Shown: piece by piece, positions 55,565 to 63,878 of the stretch
How positions within the stretch are numbered: position 1 is the first letter of the stretch
Layout: each line of letters starts with the position of its first letter
Assembly: GCA_017965665.1 (NCBI GenBank)
Contig: JAGCPN010000001.1
Span: 1 to 64,000 of the forward strand
Length of the DNA stretch: 64,000 nucleotides
Direction of reading: 5' to 3'
Source: Aeriscardovia sp.
GTDB lineage: Bacteria; Actinomycetota; Actinomycetes; Actinomycetales; Bifidobacteriaceae
The notes under the pieces: model-generated
The model's input: the letters and a program-made list of their open reading frames with translations, nothing else
Database searches by the model: none
What the model was told of the DNA's origin: nothing
Program-made: the position numbers and the translations under genes

Positions 55565-56185
55565 GTGCCAAAAAGAATGTGGGAGGGGTGCGTCCAAAGG
55601 CTTTACGACGCTTTTTGGTCCCTTTTGGAAGAAAAGCCCTATGCCCGGATCTCGGTTTCAGAGCTCCTGGAGCGCGCAGGCGTGAGCCGGGGGGATTTTT
55701 ATTACCACTACAAAAACCTGTTGGACCTGGCAAAATGCGCGGTGGAAGACGAGGCGAAAAACTGGGATGACCTGACTGCGCTCTTTTTAAATTTTGACGA
55801 GAGCGACATAGAGGTGGCGACCGACCAGATCTGTTACTACCTTTCATCCATCTGCAGGCAAAATTCCCTCAAGGCCAGGAGGCTGTCTGCCCTCATCTCC
55901 CCGCACGGGAGCATGTACCTGGTGGAGGCGTTCAGGGAGGGGTTTAAAAATTACACGGTCAGGTACAGGAACCTGAACCTGGAAGAGTTCAACAATCTGC
56001 AAAAGATTTTGTTTGAGGGCGTAATGGGCTTTTCTACGAGCCTCCTCGTTCACTTAGATCTTTTAAAGAGCCTTGACAGGGCAGAGCTGCACGCCCTCTC
56101 GGGACATCTGGCCTCGATGATATACGCATCCATAAAAATCCGCCGGCCGGGTCCGCAGGAAATTTTGGGCTTTGAAAAGTCTTAA
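55565..56185 (+). CDS. TetR-family transcriptional regulator, 206 aa
   Basis: A probable repressor of the divergent exporter. The helix-turn-helix lies in ARISVSELLERAGVSRGDFY near residues 28-46, followed by YHYKNLLDLAKCAVEDEAK. The C-terminal ligand domain is about 140 residues, which contrasts with the shorter TetR at 50585. It starts with GTG and no Shine-Dalgarno is visible; ATG 55577 is an alternative start. It ends 5 bases before the stop of a convergent membrane-protein gene. Confidence 0.87.
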   Translation: MPKRMWEGCVQRLYDAFWSLLEEKPYARISVSELLERAGVSRGDFYYHYKNLLDLAKCAVEDEAKNWDDLTALFLNFDESDIEVATDQICYYLSSICRQNSLKARRLSALISPHGSMYLVEAFREGFKNYTVRYRNLNLEEFNNLQKILFEGVMGFSTSLLVHLDLLKSLDRAELHALSGHLASMIYASIKIRRPGPQEILGFEKS

Positions 56186-56190
56186 CGCCT

Positions 56191-56823
56191 TTAATCGGGC
56201 CAGTGGCCGCGATGCTTCTCGACGGGTTTGGGAACTCTGAAGCGCCTTATCTGGATGGCCCGGGAAATGGCGTAGGTCAAAAGCCTCTCTTTGCGCAGGG
56301 TGGACCTGTTCCCGTCCCACTTGCCGTGCTTCATGAGGCTGCGCTTCAAAGTGATCCAGAGCACGGTCAGATCCACCAGCACCGCCACCATGTACACATA
56401 CATTATCATCGCCAGCACGAAGCCCAGAACGGAAGAATAGGAGGACAGGCTGATGGAGCCTATAAGCAGGACCAGGGCTATAGGTATGAAGAACTCCCCC
56501 AGGTTGTAGCGGGCGTCTATCCAGTCCCTCGCAAACGTCCTTATGGGCGACCTTTCGGCCTTGGGCATGTTGGCCACGTCCCCCGTCTCCATGGCTACGT
56601 ACTCTCTGTCCTGCTTAAGACGCGCCCTCTTCCTTTCGACCTTGTTTCTCTCCTTGCGGTCCTTGGGATCGGGAACCAGGGGGAGGTAGGAAAGCTTTTG
56701 CGCCTCCTTCCTTTTGAGGGTAGGCTGGGCCTTCTTGGCCCCCGGCAGCCTTGGGCCCGCGGGCGCCGGCTCTTCTTCGTCGCCCTTTTTCTTCTTTTTA
56801 AAGCCCGACAAATTCCATTTCAC
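56191..56823 (-). CDS. DUF3043 integral membrane protein, 210 aa
   Basis: A conserved actinobacterial family of unknown function. The start is GTG 56823 (MKWNLSGFKKKKKGDEEEPA). The longer frame upstream would be antisense to the dipeptidase gene. About 90 residues of highly charged, basic sequence precede IRTFARDWIDARYNLGEFFI, then two membrane helices (about 108-130 and 134-158). The C-terminus is basic (RRFRVPKPVEKHRG). It is divergent from the dipeptidase gene with 46 bases between them, so the two promoters must be very compact. Confidence 0.88.
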   Translation of the reverse strand: MKWNLSGFKKKKKGDEEEPAPAGPRLPGAKKAQPTLKRKEAQKLSYLPLVPDPKDRKERNKVERKRARLKQDREYVAMETGDVANMPKAERSPIRTFARDWIDARYNLGEFFIPIALVLLIGSISLSSYSSVLGFVLAMIMYVYMVAVLVDLTVLWITLKRSLMKHGKWDGNRSTLRKERLLTYAISRAIQIRRFRVPKPVEKHRGHWPD

Positions 56824-56869
56824 ATAAAAAAGGTATCCTATAAGCGGGACTTGATTTACTTTTAAGCTG

Positions 56870-58255
56870 GTGAATGAGATGAGTTCTGAAAGTGCAAAAA
56901 ATCCGACCCTCGAGGAGATTTCCGCGAAGGTCGACGCCGGCTGGGACGGCTTTGTCTCCACATTGGAAAAGAAGATCGCCTTAAAGGCCGTTTCGGCCGA
57001 AGGGATAAGCTCGCCGACGATGAAGGCTTCGGCGGAGTTCGTGGCGCAGTGCCTCAGGGACGCCGGGATAGACAACGCCAGGGTGGAGCAGGCCGTCCAG
57101 GAGGACGGAGAGCCCGGAGCGTGGGAAGTTGTGGGGCAAAAGGACGTGGGCGCCGACAAGACCGTGCTTCTCTACGCCCATCACGACGTCCAGCCCGCGG
57201 GCGATGAAGCGTCCTGGAAGACTCCTCCCTTTAAGGGAGTAATCGAGGGAGGCCGTCTCTACGGGAGGGGCTCTAGCGATGACGGAGGCGGGATTATGAC
57301 CCATGTGGGGGCTCTCACGGCCCTCAAGGGCAACCTCAAGTGCAACGTGAAAGTCTTTATAGAGGGAGAAGAGGAGATGGGCTCCCCCAGCTTTGTGCCC
57401 TTCCTCAACTCCCATCCCGACTATTTCGATTCGGATGTGATGTTCATAACCGATTCCAGCAACTGGTCGGCCAAGATTCCGTCCCTCACGGCCTCCCTGC
57501 GCGGCAACGTCACGATGGACGTCACCGTAAAGTGCCTCGGCCACCCCGTGCACTCCGGAACTTTCGGGGGACCGATTTTGGACGCCAACACCCTCTCTTC
57601 CATGATCGTGTCCAGCTTCTACGACAGGGAAGGCAACGTCGTCGTCCCCGGGCTCATCCAGGGAGAGCCCATAGGGGGGCTCAAAGAGGACCTGAGCGAA
57701 GCGGACTTCAGGAAGGATTCCTCCCTCCTTTCTTCTTGCCGCCTGGCCGGGAGCGGATCTCTTGCCTCCAGGCTCTGGACCAAGCCCGCCATAGCCCTCA
57801 CCGGCATGGACATACGCCCGGTCAAAGAAGCTTTTAACCAGCTGGCAAGCGAGTGCACTTTCCGCCTCTCGGTGCGCACCAGCCCCCTGCAGAAGGCGGA
57901 GGACGCGGCCGAGGCCCTCAAGGACTTCATCCTCAAGAACCCGCCCTTCGGATGCCAGATAGATATAAAGGTGCTGGAGACCGGCACGGGCTGGGCCATG
58001 GATCCCGATAACCCCGTCGTGGCCCAGGCGGAAAAGTGCTTCCAGGCCGTCTTCGGATGCGCCCCCGAAAACAAGGGCGAGGGCGGCTCCATCCCCATGA
58101 TCCCCATCCTCCAGGCCAAGTTCCCCAAAGCCAACGTGCTGGTGGATGGACCTGAAGACCCGCTGACCAACGCCCATGCGCCCAACGAATCCCAGGACCT
58201 TTCCGAACTCAGGGGCGACATGGAAGCCGAGGCGCTGCTGCTCAGCACTCTCTGA
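56870..58255 (+). CDS. M20-family metallopeptidase (dipeptidase)
   Basis: A cytoplasmic di-zinc dipeptidase. The 461-aa product has the metal ligands in LLYAHHDVQPAG near residue 101, GRGSSDDGGGIMTH near 134, IEGEEEMGSPSF near 167 (bridging Glu and catalytic Glu), FITDSSNW near 193 and NAHAPNESQDL near the end. The lid domain follows residue 210. It starts with GTG; ATG 56879 three codons later is also possible. TACTTT ends 7 bases before the GTG, suggesting a leaderless transcript. It resembles actinobacterial peptidases for short peptides rather than an N-acetylated amino-acid deacylase. Confidence 0.92.
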   Translation: MNEMSSESAKNPTLEEISAKVDAGWDGFVSTLEKKIALKAVSAEGISSPTMKASAEFVAQCLRDAGIDNARVEQAVQEDGEPGAWEVVGQKDVGADKTVLLYAHHDVQPAGDEASWKTPPFKGVIEGGRLYGRGSSDDGGGIMTHVGALTALKGNLKCNVKVFIEGEEEMGSPSFVPFLNSHPDYFDSDVMFITDSSNWSAKIPSLTASLRGNVTMDVTVKCLGHPVHSGTFGGPILDANTLSSMIVSSFYDREGNVVVPGLIQGEPIGGLKEDLSEADFRKDSSLLSSCRLAGSGSLASRLWTKPAIALTGMDIRPVKEAFNQLASECTFRLSVRTSPLQKAEDAAEALKDFILKNPPFGCQIDIKVLETGTGWAMDPDNPVVAQAEKCFQAVFGCAPENKGEGGSIPMIPILQAKFPKANVLVDGPEDPLTNAHAPNESQDLSELRGDMEAEALLLSTL

Positions 58256-58258
58256 AGT

Positions 58259-58855
58259 TTGAAAGTTGCCGTGAAGGGGAGAGTGTGGAGGTGGAGGGTT
58301 GTAGACATCTCCACAGCCAGCTGCCTTGGGGTGGCGTGCGGAATCGTCTTCTGGGCGGCAGACTTCCTCCCCTTTTCAGCCCTTCAGGCGATCTTGCCGG
58401 GCCTGGGGGGATTTTTGAACGGCCTGTGGCTCTTTGCGGCCCCCCTGTGCGCTGTGATAATCAGAAAGCCGGGAGCGGCCCTGTTTTGCGAGCTTTTGGC
58501 CTCCGTCCTAGAAGCCCTCATGGGCAATATTTACGGGGGGGCGAGCGTAATAATCCCCGGATTTTTTGAGGGGCTCGGGGCCGAAATCGTCTTCGCCTTC
58601 TTTTTCTACAGGGTGTGGAACCTGTGGACGGCGTGCCTGGCATCGCTTTTGTCGGGGCTTTTCTGCTGGGCGGAGAGCTTTCTGACCGACCTTCAGGCCA
58701 TAAGCTTTTCGGGGCCCTACGGCCTTGCCTACCTCCTCTTCACTCTCCTGAGCGCATTTATCGCAGGGCTCGGCTCCTGGTACATCTACAAAGCCATAGC
58801 GAGGACCGGGGCCCTGGACCGCTTCGCCTCCGGCAGGGCGGGCAGGAGCGTCTGA
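58259..58855 (+). CDS. ECF transporter substrate-binding (S) component, YkoE-like, first copy
   Basis: A membrane protein that captures a vitamin-type substrate for an energy-coupling factor transporter. Its 198 aa form about five or six helices. YkoE-type features are ILPGLGGFLNGLWLFAAPLC, AVIIRKPGAALFCELLASV near residues 61-79, MGNIYGGASV, EGLGAEIVFAFFFY and ESFLTDLQAISFSG. YkoE in Bacillus serves thiamine or its pyrimidine precursor; the substrate here is inferred, not shown. It starts with TTG (GTG 58271 is possible) 3 bases after the dipeptidase stop. Confidence 0.85.
   Translation: MKVAVKGRVWRWRVVDISTASCLGVACGIVFWAADFLPFSALQAILPGLGGFLNGLWLFAAPLCAVIIRKPGAALFCELLASVLEALMGNIYGGASVIIPGFFEGLGAEIVFAFFFYRVWNLWTACLASLLSGLFCWAESFLTDLQAISFSGPYGLAYLLFTLLSAFIAGLGSWYIYKAIARTGALDRFASGRAGRSV
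58793..58839 (+). repeat. Direct repeat, copy 1 (3' end of first ykoE-like gene)
   Basis: A 47-base segment repeated at 59526-59572 with one mismatch (C versus T in the cgctt[c/t]gcc part). It encodes the shared tail AIARTGALDRFASGR. Identity at synonymous positions points to recent duplication or gene conversion. Confidence 0.85.
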
Positions 58856-58955
58856 CAGACTTTCGGGCCGGCCCGTCTTTTAAAAGTGGTATCTTTAAAT
58901 AAAACGGAAAATCAACTTTGCGCTCCCATCATCCTGCGGGGAATTGGAGAGGTTA

Positions 58956-58984
58956 TGGGCGCTTTTTCTCGACTCTGGCGCCCA
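58956..58984 (+). promoter_or_regulatory. Hairpin beside the ribosome-binding site of the second YkoE gene
   Basis: Arms TGGGCGC (58956-58962) and GCGCCCA (58978-58984) with a 15-base loop. The AAGGGGA Shine-Dalgarno (58984-58990) begins at the last base of the stem, so folding could modulate translation. It matches no riboswitch class I recognise, and a TPP riboswitch signature is absent. Confidence 0.4.
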
Positions 58985-58997
58985 AGGGGATGAAGCT

Positions 58998-59594
58998 TTG
59001 GGTTCCAGGAGTAATTTCAAATGGAGAGCCGTAGACATAGCCGTGTGTTCAGTTATCGGGGTGGCTTCTTCCTTCGTGTTTTGGATGGCGGACTTTATAC
59101 CTCATGACGGCCTGCAGGCGATCTTCCCCGGCCTTGGGAGCCTTTTGGACGGACTGTGGCTCTTTGCGGGGCCGCTTGCCGCCATCATCATAAGAAAGCC
59201 CGGAAGCTCCATCTACGCCCAGCTTTTGGCCTCCCTGATAGAGGGGATGATGGGGAATGTCTACGGCGGGGCCCTCACGGTTCTGAGCGGCTTCATTCAG
59301 GGCCTGGGGGCGGAAGTGATATTTGCGGCCTTTGCCTACCGGCACTGGAATGTGTGGATCACGATGCTGGCCGGCGGCTTTTCCGGCCTCCTCTACAGGA
59401 TGGTGAGCTTTCTGACCGACCTGCAGGCCTTCAGCCTCCTGGGCCTCTACGCCCTCTCCTACACGGTGGCCACCACGATTTCTGGCATCCTTATAGCGGG
59501 CCTCGGATCCTGGTACCTTTACAGGGCCATAGCGAGGACCGGGGCCCTGGACCGCTTTGCCTCCGGCAGGGCAATACGGAGGAAGATCAAATGA
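58998..59594 (+). CDS. ECF transporter substrate-binding (S) component, YkoE-like, second copy
   Basis: A paralogue of the gene 140 bases upstream. I start at TTG 58998, 7 bases after AAGGGGA, which gives 198 aa, exactly the length of the first copy; the longer frame from 58944 would run through a hairpin. It has the same core: IFPGLGSLLDGLWLFAGPLA, AIIIRKPGSSIYAQLLASLI, MGNVYGGALT, QGLGAEVIFAAFAY and VSFLTDLQAFS. Both copies end in IARTGALDRFASGRA. It overlaps the ATPase/T fusion gene by 4 bases, so this copy is the one directly coupled to the energising module. Confidence 0.87.
   Translation: MGSRSNFKWRAVDIAVCSVIGVASSFVFWMADFIPHDGLQAIFPGLGSLLDGLWLFAGPLAAIIIRKPGSSIYAQLLASLIEGMMGNVYGGALTVLSGFIQGLGAEVIFAAFAYRHWNVWITMLAGGFSGLLYRMVSFLTDLQAFSLLGLYALSYTVATTISGILIAGLGSWYLYRAIARTGALDRFASGRAIRRKIK
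59526..59572 (+). repeat. Direct repeat, copy 2 (3' end of second ykoE-like gene)
   Basis: The partner of 58793-58839, 46 of 47 bases identical. The rest of the two genes is clearly more diverged at DNA level, so similarity is concentrated here. Confidence 0.85.
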
Positions 59595-62050
59595 CAAAAG
59601 AGGCGGCCATCAGCTTTGCCGGGTGGGGCTACAGAAGGCCCCTCAGGAAGGACTACGTAGTCAAAGGCCTGAACCTCGAGATATGCAAGGGGGAGAGGGT
59701 CCTGCTTTTGGGATCTTCCGGCATAGGCAAATCCACCCTCCTTTGCGCCATAGCGGGGGTTTTGGGAAACAACGAGTCCTACGCCGCCCCCGCATCCCAG
59801 AGGGAAGACGAGGACGGGGGCGTGACGGAAGGCGATCTTCTCGTCGAAGGCCTCCATCCCCAGGACGCCCGCGGGCGCTGCGCGCTCATGATGCAGGATC
59901 CCGAAGCCCAAATGGTCCTCCAGAGGGTGGGAGACAACGTCGCCTTCGGCCTGGAAAACCTCGGGATAGAGAGGAAGGAAATCTGGCGGCGGGTGCGCGA
60001 GTCTCTGAAAAGGGTGGGGCTGGGGAGCGTGGAGCTGTCCAGATCCACTTCGCATCTGTCGGGAGGGCAAAAACAGAGGGTGGCCCTGGCGGGAGCCATA
60101 GCCATGAGGCCCTCCATCCTCCTTTTGGACGAGCCCACCGCCAACCTCGATCCCAAAGGGGCGAGGGAAGTGTCGAGGGCCTGCCACGAGGTGCTCAAAG
60201 AAAATCCCGCCACCGTGGTCCTGGTAGAGCACCGGGCGGACGACTGGCTGGACATTTTGGACCGCGTGGTCATCCTCGGGCGCGGGGAAGACGGGCTGGC
60301 GAAGGTTGCGGCGGACGGCTCTCCGGACGAAATATTTTCCGACCCCTCCATAGATTTCGATTCTCTGGGAATCTGGATTCCCTCCAAGTTCGCCCTGGCC
60401 AAGCTCCAGAGGAAAAGGCTGGAAGAGCAGATACGAATCAAGGCCGAATCCGACAGGGATCCGGGCTCGCTGGCCCCCGGCGGCCCGCAGTCCCTGGTCG
60501 ACCGGGGGTCGGGCAAAAACCTGATAGCCCCGAGCGTGAAGTTTGCAAAGAAGAGGGAGTTTGAAAAAGGGGAAGTCGTCCTGGAGGCGCGAAATCTTTC
60601 CATAGGCTACAACGGAAAGAGCATAGCCGACGGAGTCTCCTGCGCGTTTGAAAGCGGAAAGATTACGATCCTGGCAGGAGAGAACGGGGCCGGAAAGAGC
60701 ACCCTGGCTATGACCGTCTCGGGCCTCATGGCCCCGGTGGGGGGGGAAGTCAGGGTTTCCGACGATCTGGCCTCCGGGCTCAAGGGCTCCCCCTTTTCCT
60801 GGACCAGCCGCCAGCTCTGCAAGAGGATCGCCTACGTCTTCCAGAACCCCGAGCACCAGTTTGTGAGAAACACCGTGCTGGAAGAAGTCATGGTGGGGTT
60901 TTTGGAGACGGGAAGCGGGAAGGAGGAGGCCCGATACCTCGCCCACTCCCTTCTCAAAAGGTTTGATCTGGACAAGTACAGCCAGGCCAACCCCTACACC
61001 CTCTCGGGAGGGGAGAAGAGGAGGCTCACCGTGGCCTCATCTCTGGCATCTTCCCCTGAAGTTCTCGTATTGGACGAACCGACTTTCGGGCAGGACAGAT
61101 CCACCTGGCTTGAAATCGTGATGCTCATGCGCTCGGTGGCAGACAGCGGAGTTGCCGTAGTGGCCGTCACCCACGACAAAGAGCTCATAGAGTTTTTGTC
61201 CGACAAAGTCGTGACCATAGGGACCGAAGATGACTGCAGCATAAAGGTGAAGGGGCCCGAGGAGAGGAAGGAGGGAAGGAAGCCTTCGGCGCTTTCCCCC
61301 ATCCTTTCCAGGCTGAACCCGGCCATCCGCTTCCTTTGCGCCTTCTTGCTGTCGATACCCCTGTTTTTGAGCCTGGATCCCCTTTCTGCCGGGGTGGCCC
61401 TCGCCCTGGAGTTCGTCTTCATGGAGGGGTGCGGGATTTCGCTAAAGCAGGCCTTCAGGCACGCCTGGCCGATTTTGGCCATGGCCCCCTGGACTTTTCT
61501 GGCCGTGGTCATCTACGGAAAGAAGGGATCGGTTACCTACTTTGCATGGGGCATGATACACATCACAAATAAGTCCGTGTACCTGGCCTTCGCGACGTTT
61601 TTGAGGGTCCTGGCGATCGCGGTCCCGGCCGTGCTTTTGGTTCTGGGAATAGATTCTACAGATCTCGCCGACGCCGCCAGCCAGATTCTCCACCTCCCGG
61701 AGAGGTTCGTATACGGGGGGCTGGCCGGAATAAGGCTGTTTACCGTGCTCTCCGACGACTGGCTACAGATAGGCCAGGCCCGCAGGAGCCGGGGCCTGGG
61801 GGACAGAAAGCGGGCAGTGCGCTTCTTTACCCAGTCCTTTTCGCTCCTGATTTTGTCTATAAGGAGATCTACATCCCTCTCCACGGCCATGGAGGCCAGG
61901 GGATTTGGATCGGGGCAAAGGCGGACATGCGCCCGGCAGAGCCGCACCTCCTACAGGGACTGGGTTGCTCTCGTCATTTGCGCAGCCATCCCGACTTCGG
62001 CCCTGATTTTGGCTTTTTACTGCGGCACATTTGCTTTGGGAGGCAAGTGA
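59591..62050 (+). CDS. ECF transporter: two fused ATPase domains plus T component, 819 aa
   Basis: The energising module of an ECF transporter in one chain, corresponding to YkoD (A-A') joined to YkoC (T). ATPase domain 1 has Walker A LLGSSGIGKSTLLC near residue 36, SHLSGGQKQRVALAGA near 156 and LLLDEPTANLDP near 176. Domain 2 has AGENGAGKSTLAMTVSGL near 360, YTLSGGEKRRLTVASSLA near 474 and VLDEPTFGQD near 494. From about 575 to the end are several membrane helices and the T-type coupling motif around QARRSRGLG and STAMEARGFGSG. The start ATG overlaps the second YkoE stop. Confidence 0.92.
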   Translation: MTKEAAISFAGWGYRRPLRKDYVVKGLNLEICKGERVLLLGSSGIGKSTLLCAIAGVLGNNESYAAPASQREDEDGGVTEGDLLVEGLHPQDARGRCALMMQDPEAQMVLQRVGDNVAFGLENLGIERKEIWRRVRESLKRVGLGSVELSRSTSHLSGGQKQRVALAGAIAMRPSILLLDEPTANLDPKGAREVSRACHEVLKENPATVVLVEHRADDWLDILDRVVILGRGEDGLAKVAADGSPDEIFSDPSIDFDSLGIWIPSKFALAKLQRKRLEEQIRIKAESDRDPGSLAPGGPQSLVDRGSGKNLIAPSVKFAKKREFEKGEVVLEARNLSIGYNGKSIADGVSCAFESGKITILAGENGAGKSTLAMTVSGLMAPVGGEVRVSDDLASGLKGSPFSWTSRQLCKRIAYVFQNPEHQFVRNTVLEEVMVGFLETGSGKEEARYLAHSLLKRFDLDKYSQANPYTLSGGEKRRLTVASSLASSPEVLVLDEPTFGQDRSTWLEIVMLMRSVADSGVAVVAVTHDKELIEFLSDKVVTIGTEDDCSIKVKGPEERKEGRKPSALSPILSRLNPAIRFLCAFLLSIPLFLSLDPLSAGVALALEFVFMEGCGISLKQAFRHAWPILAMAPWTFLAVVIYGKKGSVTYFAWGMIHITNKSVYLAFATFLRVLAIAVPAVLLVLGIDSTDLADAASQILHLPERFVYGGLAGIRLFTVLSDDWLQIGQARRSRGLGDRKRAVRFFTQSFSLLILSIRRSTSLSTAMEARGFGSGQRRTCARQSRTSYRDWVALVICAAIPTSALILAFYCGTFALGGK

Positions 62051-62856
62051 TGAGGGGAGAGAGGCTCGAAGCGGGATCCGAAAGGGCGGCCAAGCTCGCG
62101 TTCTACGCCACAAAGCCCGGCTGGAAAAAGACCGGCCGATTTTTGGTGGAAGGGCCCCAGGCGGTGAGGGAGGCCATAAGGGCCGGGGCGGCCGGGGACG
62201 TCTACTTTGACGAGTCCCTTTCCCTCCCCCAGGAATTTACGGAGGGCGAAGGGGCCTACTTCCACCCCGCATCCCATAGGGCGCTCGAAAAAATTTCCAA
62301 AGACTGCCAGGGGGTCTTGGCTTCTGCCCCGACATGGGACCTTTCAGAGGGCTTTTCTTCCCTGGACTTCTCCGCGCCCTGCGTGATTTGCGCTCTGTGG
62401 CAGGTGAGGGATCCGGGAAACGAGGGGACGGTCATACGCAGCTGCGACGCCGCGGGGGGCAGGGCCGTCCTTTTGGTGGACGAGTGCGCCTCTCCCTTCA
62501 ACCCCAAAGTCGTCAGGGCCAGCGCCGGCTCCATTTTCCACGTCCCCGTCCTTCGCTGCTCGGAAGCGGAACTTTTGTCGCTGCGTTCCAAAGCCTCCCT
62601 CCTCTCTACAAGCGGCAGGGATTTTGATAAAAAGGTGTTAGTCGACAATTCCCCTTCCGATCTGGCAGGGCTGGGGCCGGTGGTGATGCTGTTTGGCAAC
62701 GAGGCCCGCGGCCTTCCCGAACGGCTCATACGCTCCAGCCGGGCCGTGTGCAAGATACCTATTTACGGGGGGGCGGAGTCCCTCAACCTCTCCTCGGCCG
62801 CGTCCATCCTGCTCTATGACGCGGCCCGGAGCCAAAGAATGAAAGGTGAACTATGA
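62050..62856 (+). CDS. SpoU-family RNA 2'-O-methyltransferase
   Basis: It transfers methyl from AdoMet to a ribose in rRNA or tRNA. The 268-aa product has an N-terminal substrate-binding region (GRFLVEGPQAVREAIRAG near residue 34) and the SPOUT knot motifs LWQVRDPGNEGTVIRSCDAAGG near 120, VVMLFGNEARGLPERLI near 214 and IPIYGGAESLNLSSAASILLY near 238. The target nucleotide cannot be read from the sequence. The start ATG follows GGGAGG and overlaps the upstream stop by one base. It is coupled to pheS by 4 bases, an order conserved in related actinobacteria. Confidence 0.92.
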   Translation: MRGERLEAGSERAAKLAFYATKPGWKKTGRFLVEGPQAVREAIRAGAAGDVYFDESLSLPQEFTEGEGAYFHPASHRALEKISKDCQGVLASAPTWDLSEGFSSLDFSAPCVICALWQVRDPGNEGTVIRSCDAAGGRAVLLVDECASPFNPKVVRASAGSIFHVPVLRCSEAELLSLRSKASLLSTSGRDFDKKVLVDNSPSDLAGLGPVVMLFGNEARGLPERLIRSSRAVCKIPIYGGAESLNLSSAASILLYDAARSQRMKGEL

Positions 62857-63878
62857 ATGCGGTTTTCAACCTCTCCGCACTCTCTTCTTCCCTGAAAGAA
62901 AGCCTGGAAGAAATAGGGGGGGCGAAAACTTCCCAGGATCTCGAGGCCGTCCACTCCAAGTACTTCGGGTCACAGGGGATCTTCTCTTCGGCGTCTAAGT
63001 CCATAGGCTCTTTGGACAAAGAGAAAAGGAAGGAAGCCGGAGAATTTTTCGGAAGGTGCAAAAAGGAGTTCGACGCGGCATTCCTTAAGAAGAAGGAGGA
63101 AGTGGAGGCCGAAGAAGAGCGGGAGAAGTTATTGTCGGAAAGGGTCGACATGACCCTCCCCTTCACGCGCTTTCCCATGGGCTCCCTGCACCCCGTAACC
63201 CTGGTGCAGCGGGAGATGGAGCGCTTCTTTATGTCCCTGGGCTGGTCTTTGGGGGACGGCCCGGAAGTTGAGCACGCGTGGTACAACTTCGACGCCTTAA
63301 ACTTCCCTCCCGACCACCCGGCCCGCCAGATGCAGGACACTTTCTACATGGCCCCCGAGGAATCGAACCTGGTTTTGAGGACCCAGACCAGTTCCACCCA
63401 GGTCCGCGAGATGATTTCATCCCCCCTCCCCCTCTACACCGCCTCAATAGGGAGGGTCTTCAGATCCGACACCTTGGACGCCTTCCACTCCCCGGTGTTC
63501 CACCAGTGCGAGGGTCTGGCCGTAGACGAAGGGCTGAGCGTGGCGGATCTGAAAGGTGTACTCGAGGCCCTCGTCTCTTCCCTCTTCAAAAAGAAGGGGG
63601 ACGTGCGCCTTCGCCCCTCCTACTTCCCCTTTACCGAGCCCAGCTTTGAAATGGACATGCTCCTGGAGGGGAGCGGGAAGTGGGTGGAACTGGGCGGCGC
63701 CGGAATGGTGCACCCCAACGTCTTAAAGAGCGCGGGAGTGGACTGTGAAAAATACACCGGCTTCGCCTTCGGAATAGGGATTGAAAGGGTGGCCATGCTC
63801 AAATACGGCATAGCCGACATGCATGACCTGGTGGAGGGCGATGCGCGCTTCAGCCACCAATTTGCAATGGGGGACTAA
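62853..63878 (+). CDS. pheS: Phenylalanyl-tRNA synthetase alpha subunit
   Basis: It forms an alpha2-beta2 enzyme that charges tRNA-Phe. The 341-aa product has an N-terminal coiled coil (about 1-95), PFTRFPMGSLHPVTLVQREM near residue 104, the class II motif 1 region HAWYNFDALNFPPDHPARQM, motif 2 IGRVFRSDTLDAFHSPVFHQ near 195, and motif 3 GFAFGIGIERVAMLKYGIAD near 305. It overlaps the methylase gene by 4 bases and pheT by 1. Confidence 0.97.
   Translation: MNAVFNLSALSSSLKESLEEIGGAKTSQDLEAVHSKYFGSQGIFSSASKSIGSLDKEKRKEAGEFFGRCKKEFDAAFLKKKEEVEAEEEREKLLSERVDMTLPFTRFPMGSLHPVTLVQREMERFFMSLGWSLGDGPEVEHAWYNFDALNFPPDHPARQMQDTFYMAPEESNLVLRTQTSSTQVREMISSPLPLYTASIGRVFRSDTLDAFHSPVFHQCEGLAVDEGLSVADLKGVLEALVSSLFKKKGDVRLRPSYFPFTEPSFEMDMLLEGSGKWVELGGAGMVHPNVLKSAGVDCEKYTGFAFGIGIERVAMLKYGIADMHDLVEGDARFSHQFAMGD

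Noticed and set aside
56981..58177. 398-codon minus-strand frame opposite the M20 dipeptidase
   Set aside because: The plus-strand product has all zinc ligands; the antisense frame is Gly/Val/His-rich noise.
58856..58997. TPP riboswitch upstream of the second ykoE-like gene
   Set aside because: The conserved CUGAGA and ACCUGAUCUGG elements are absent on the coding strand.
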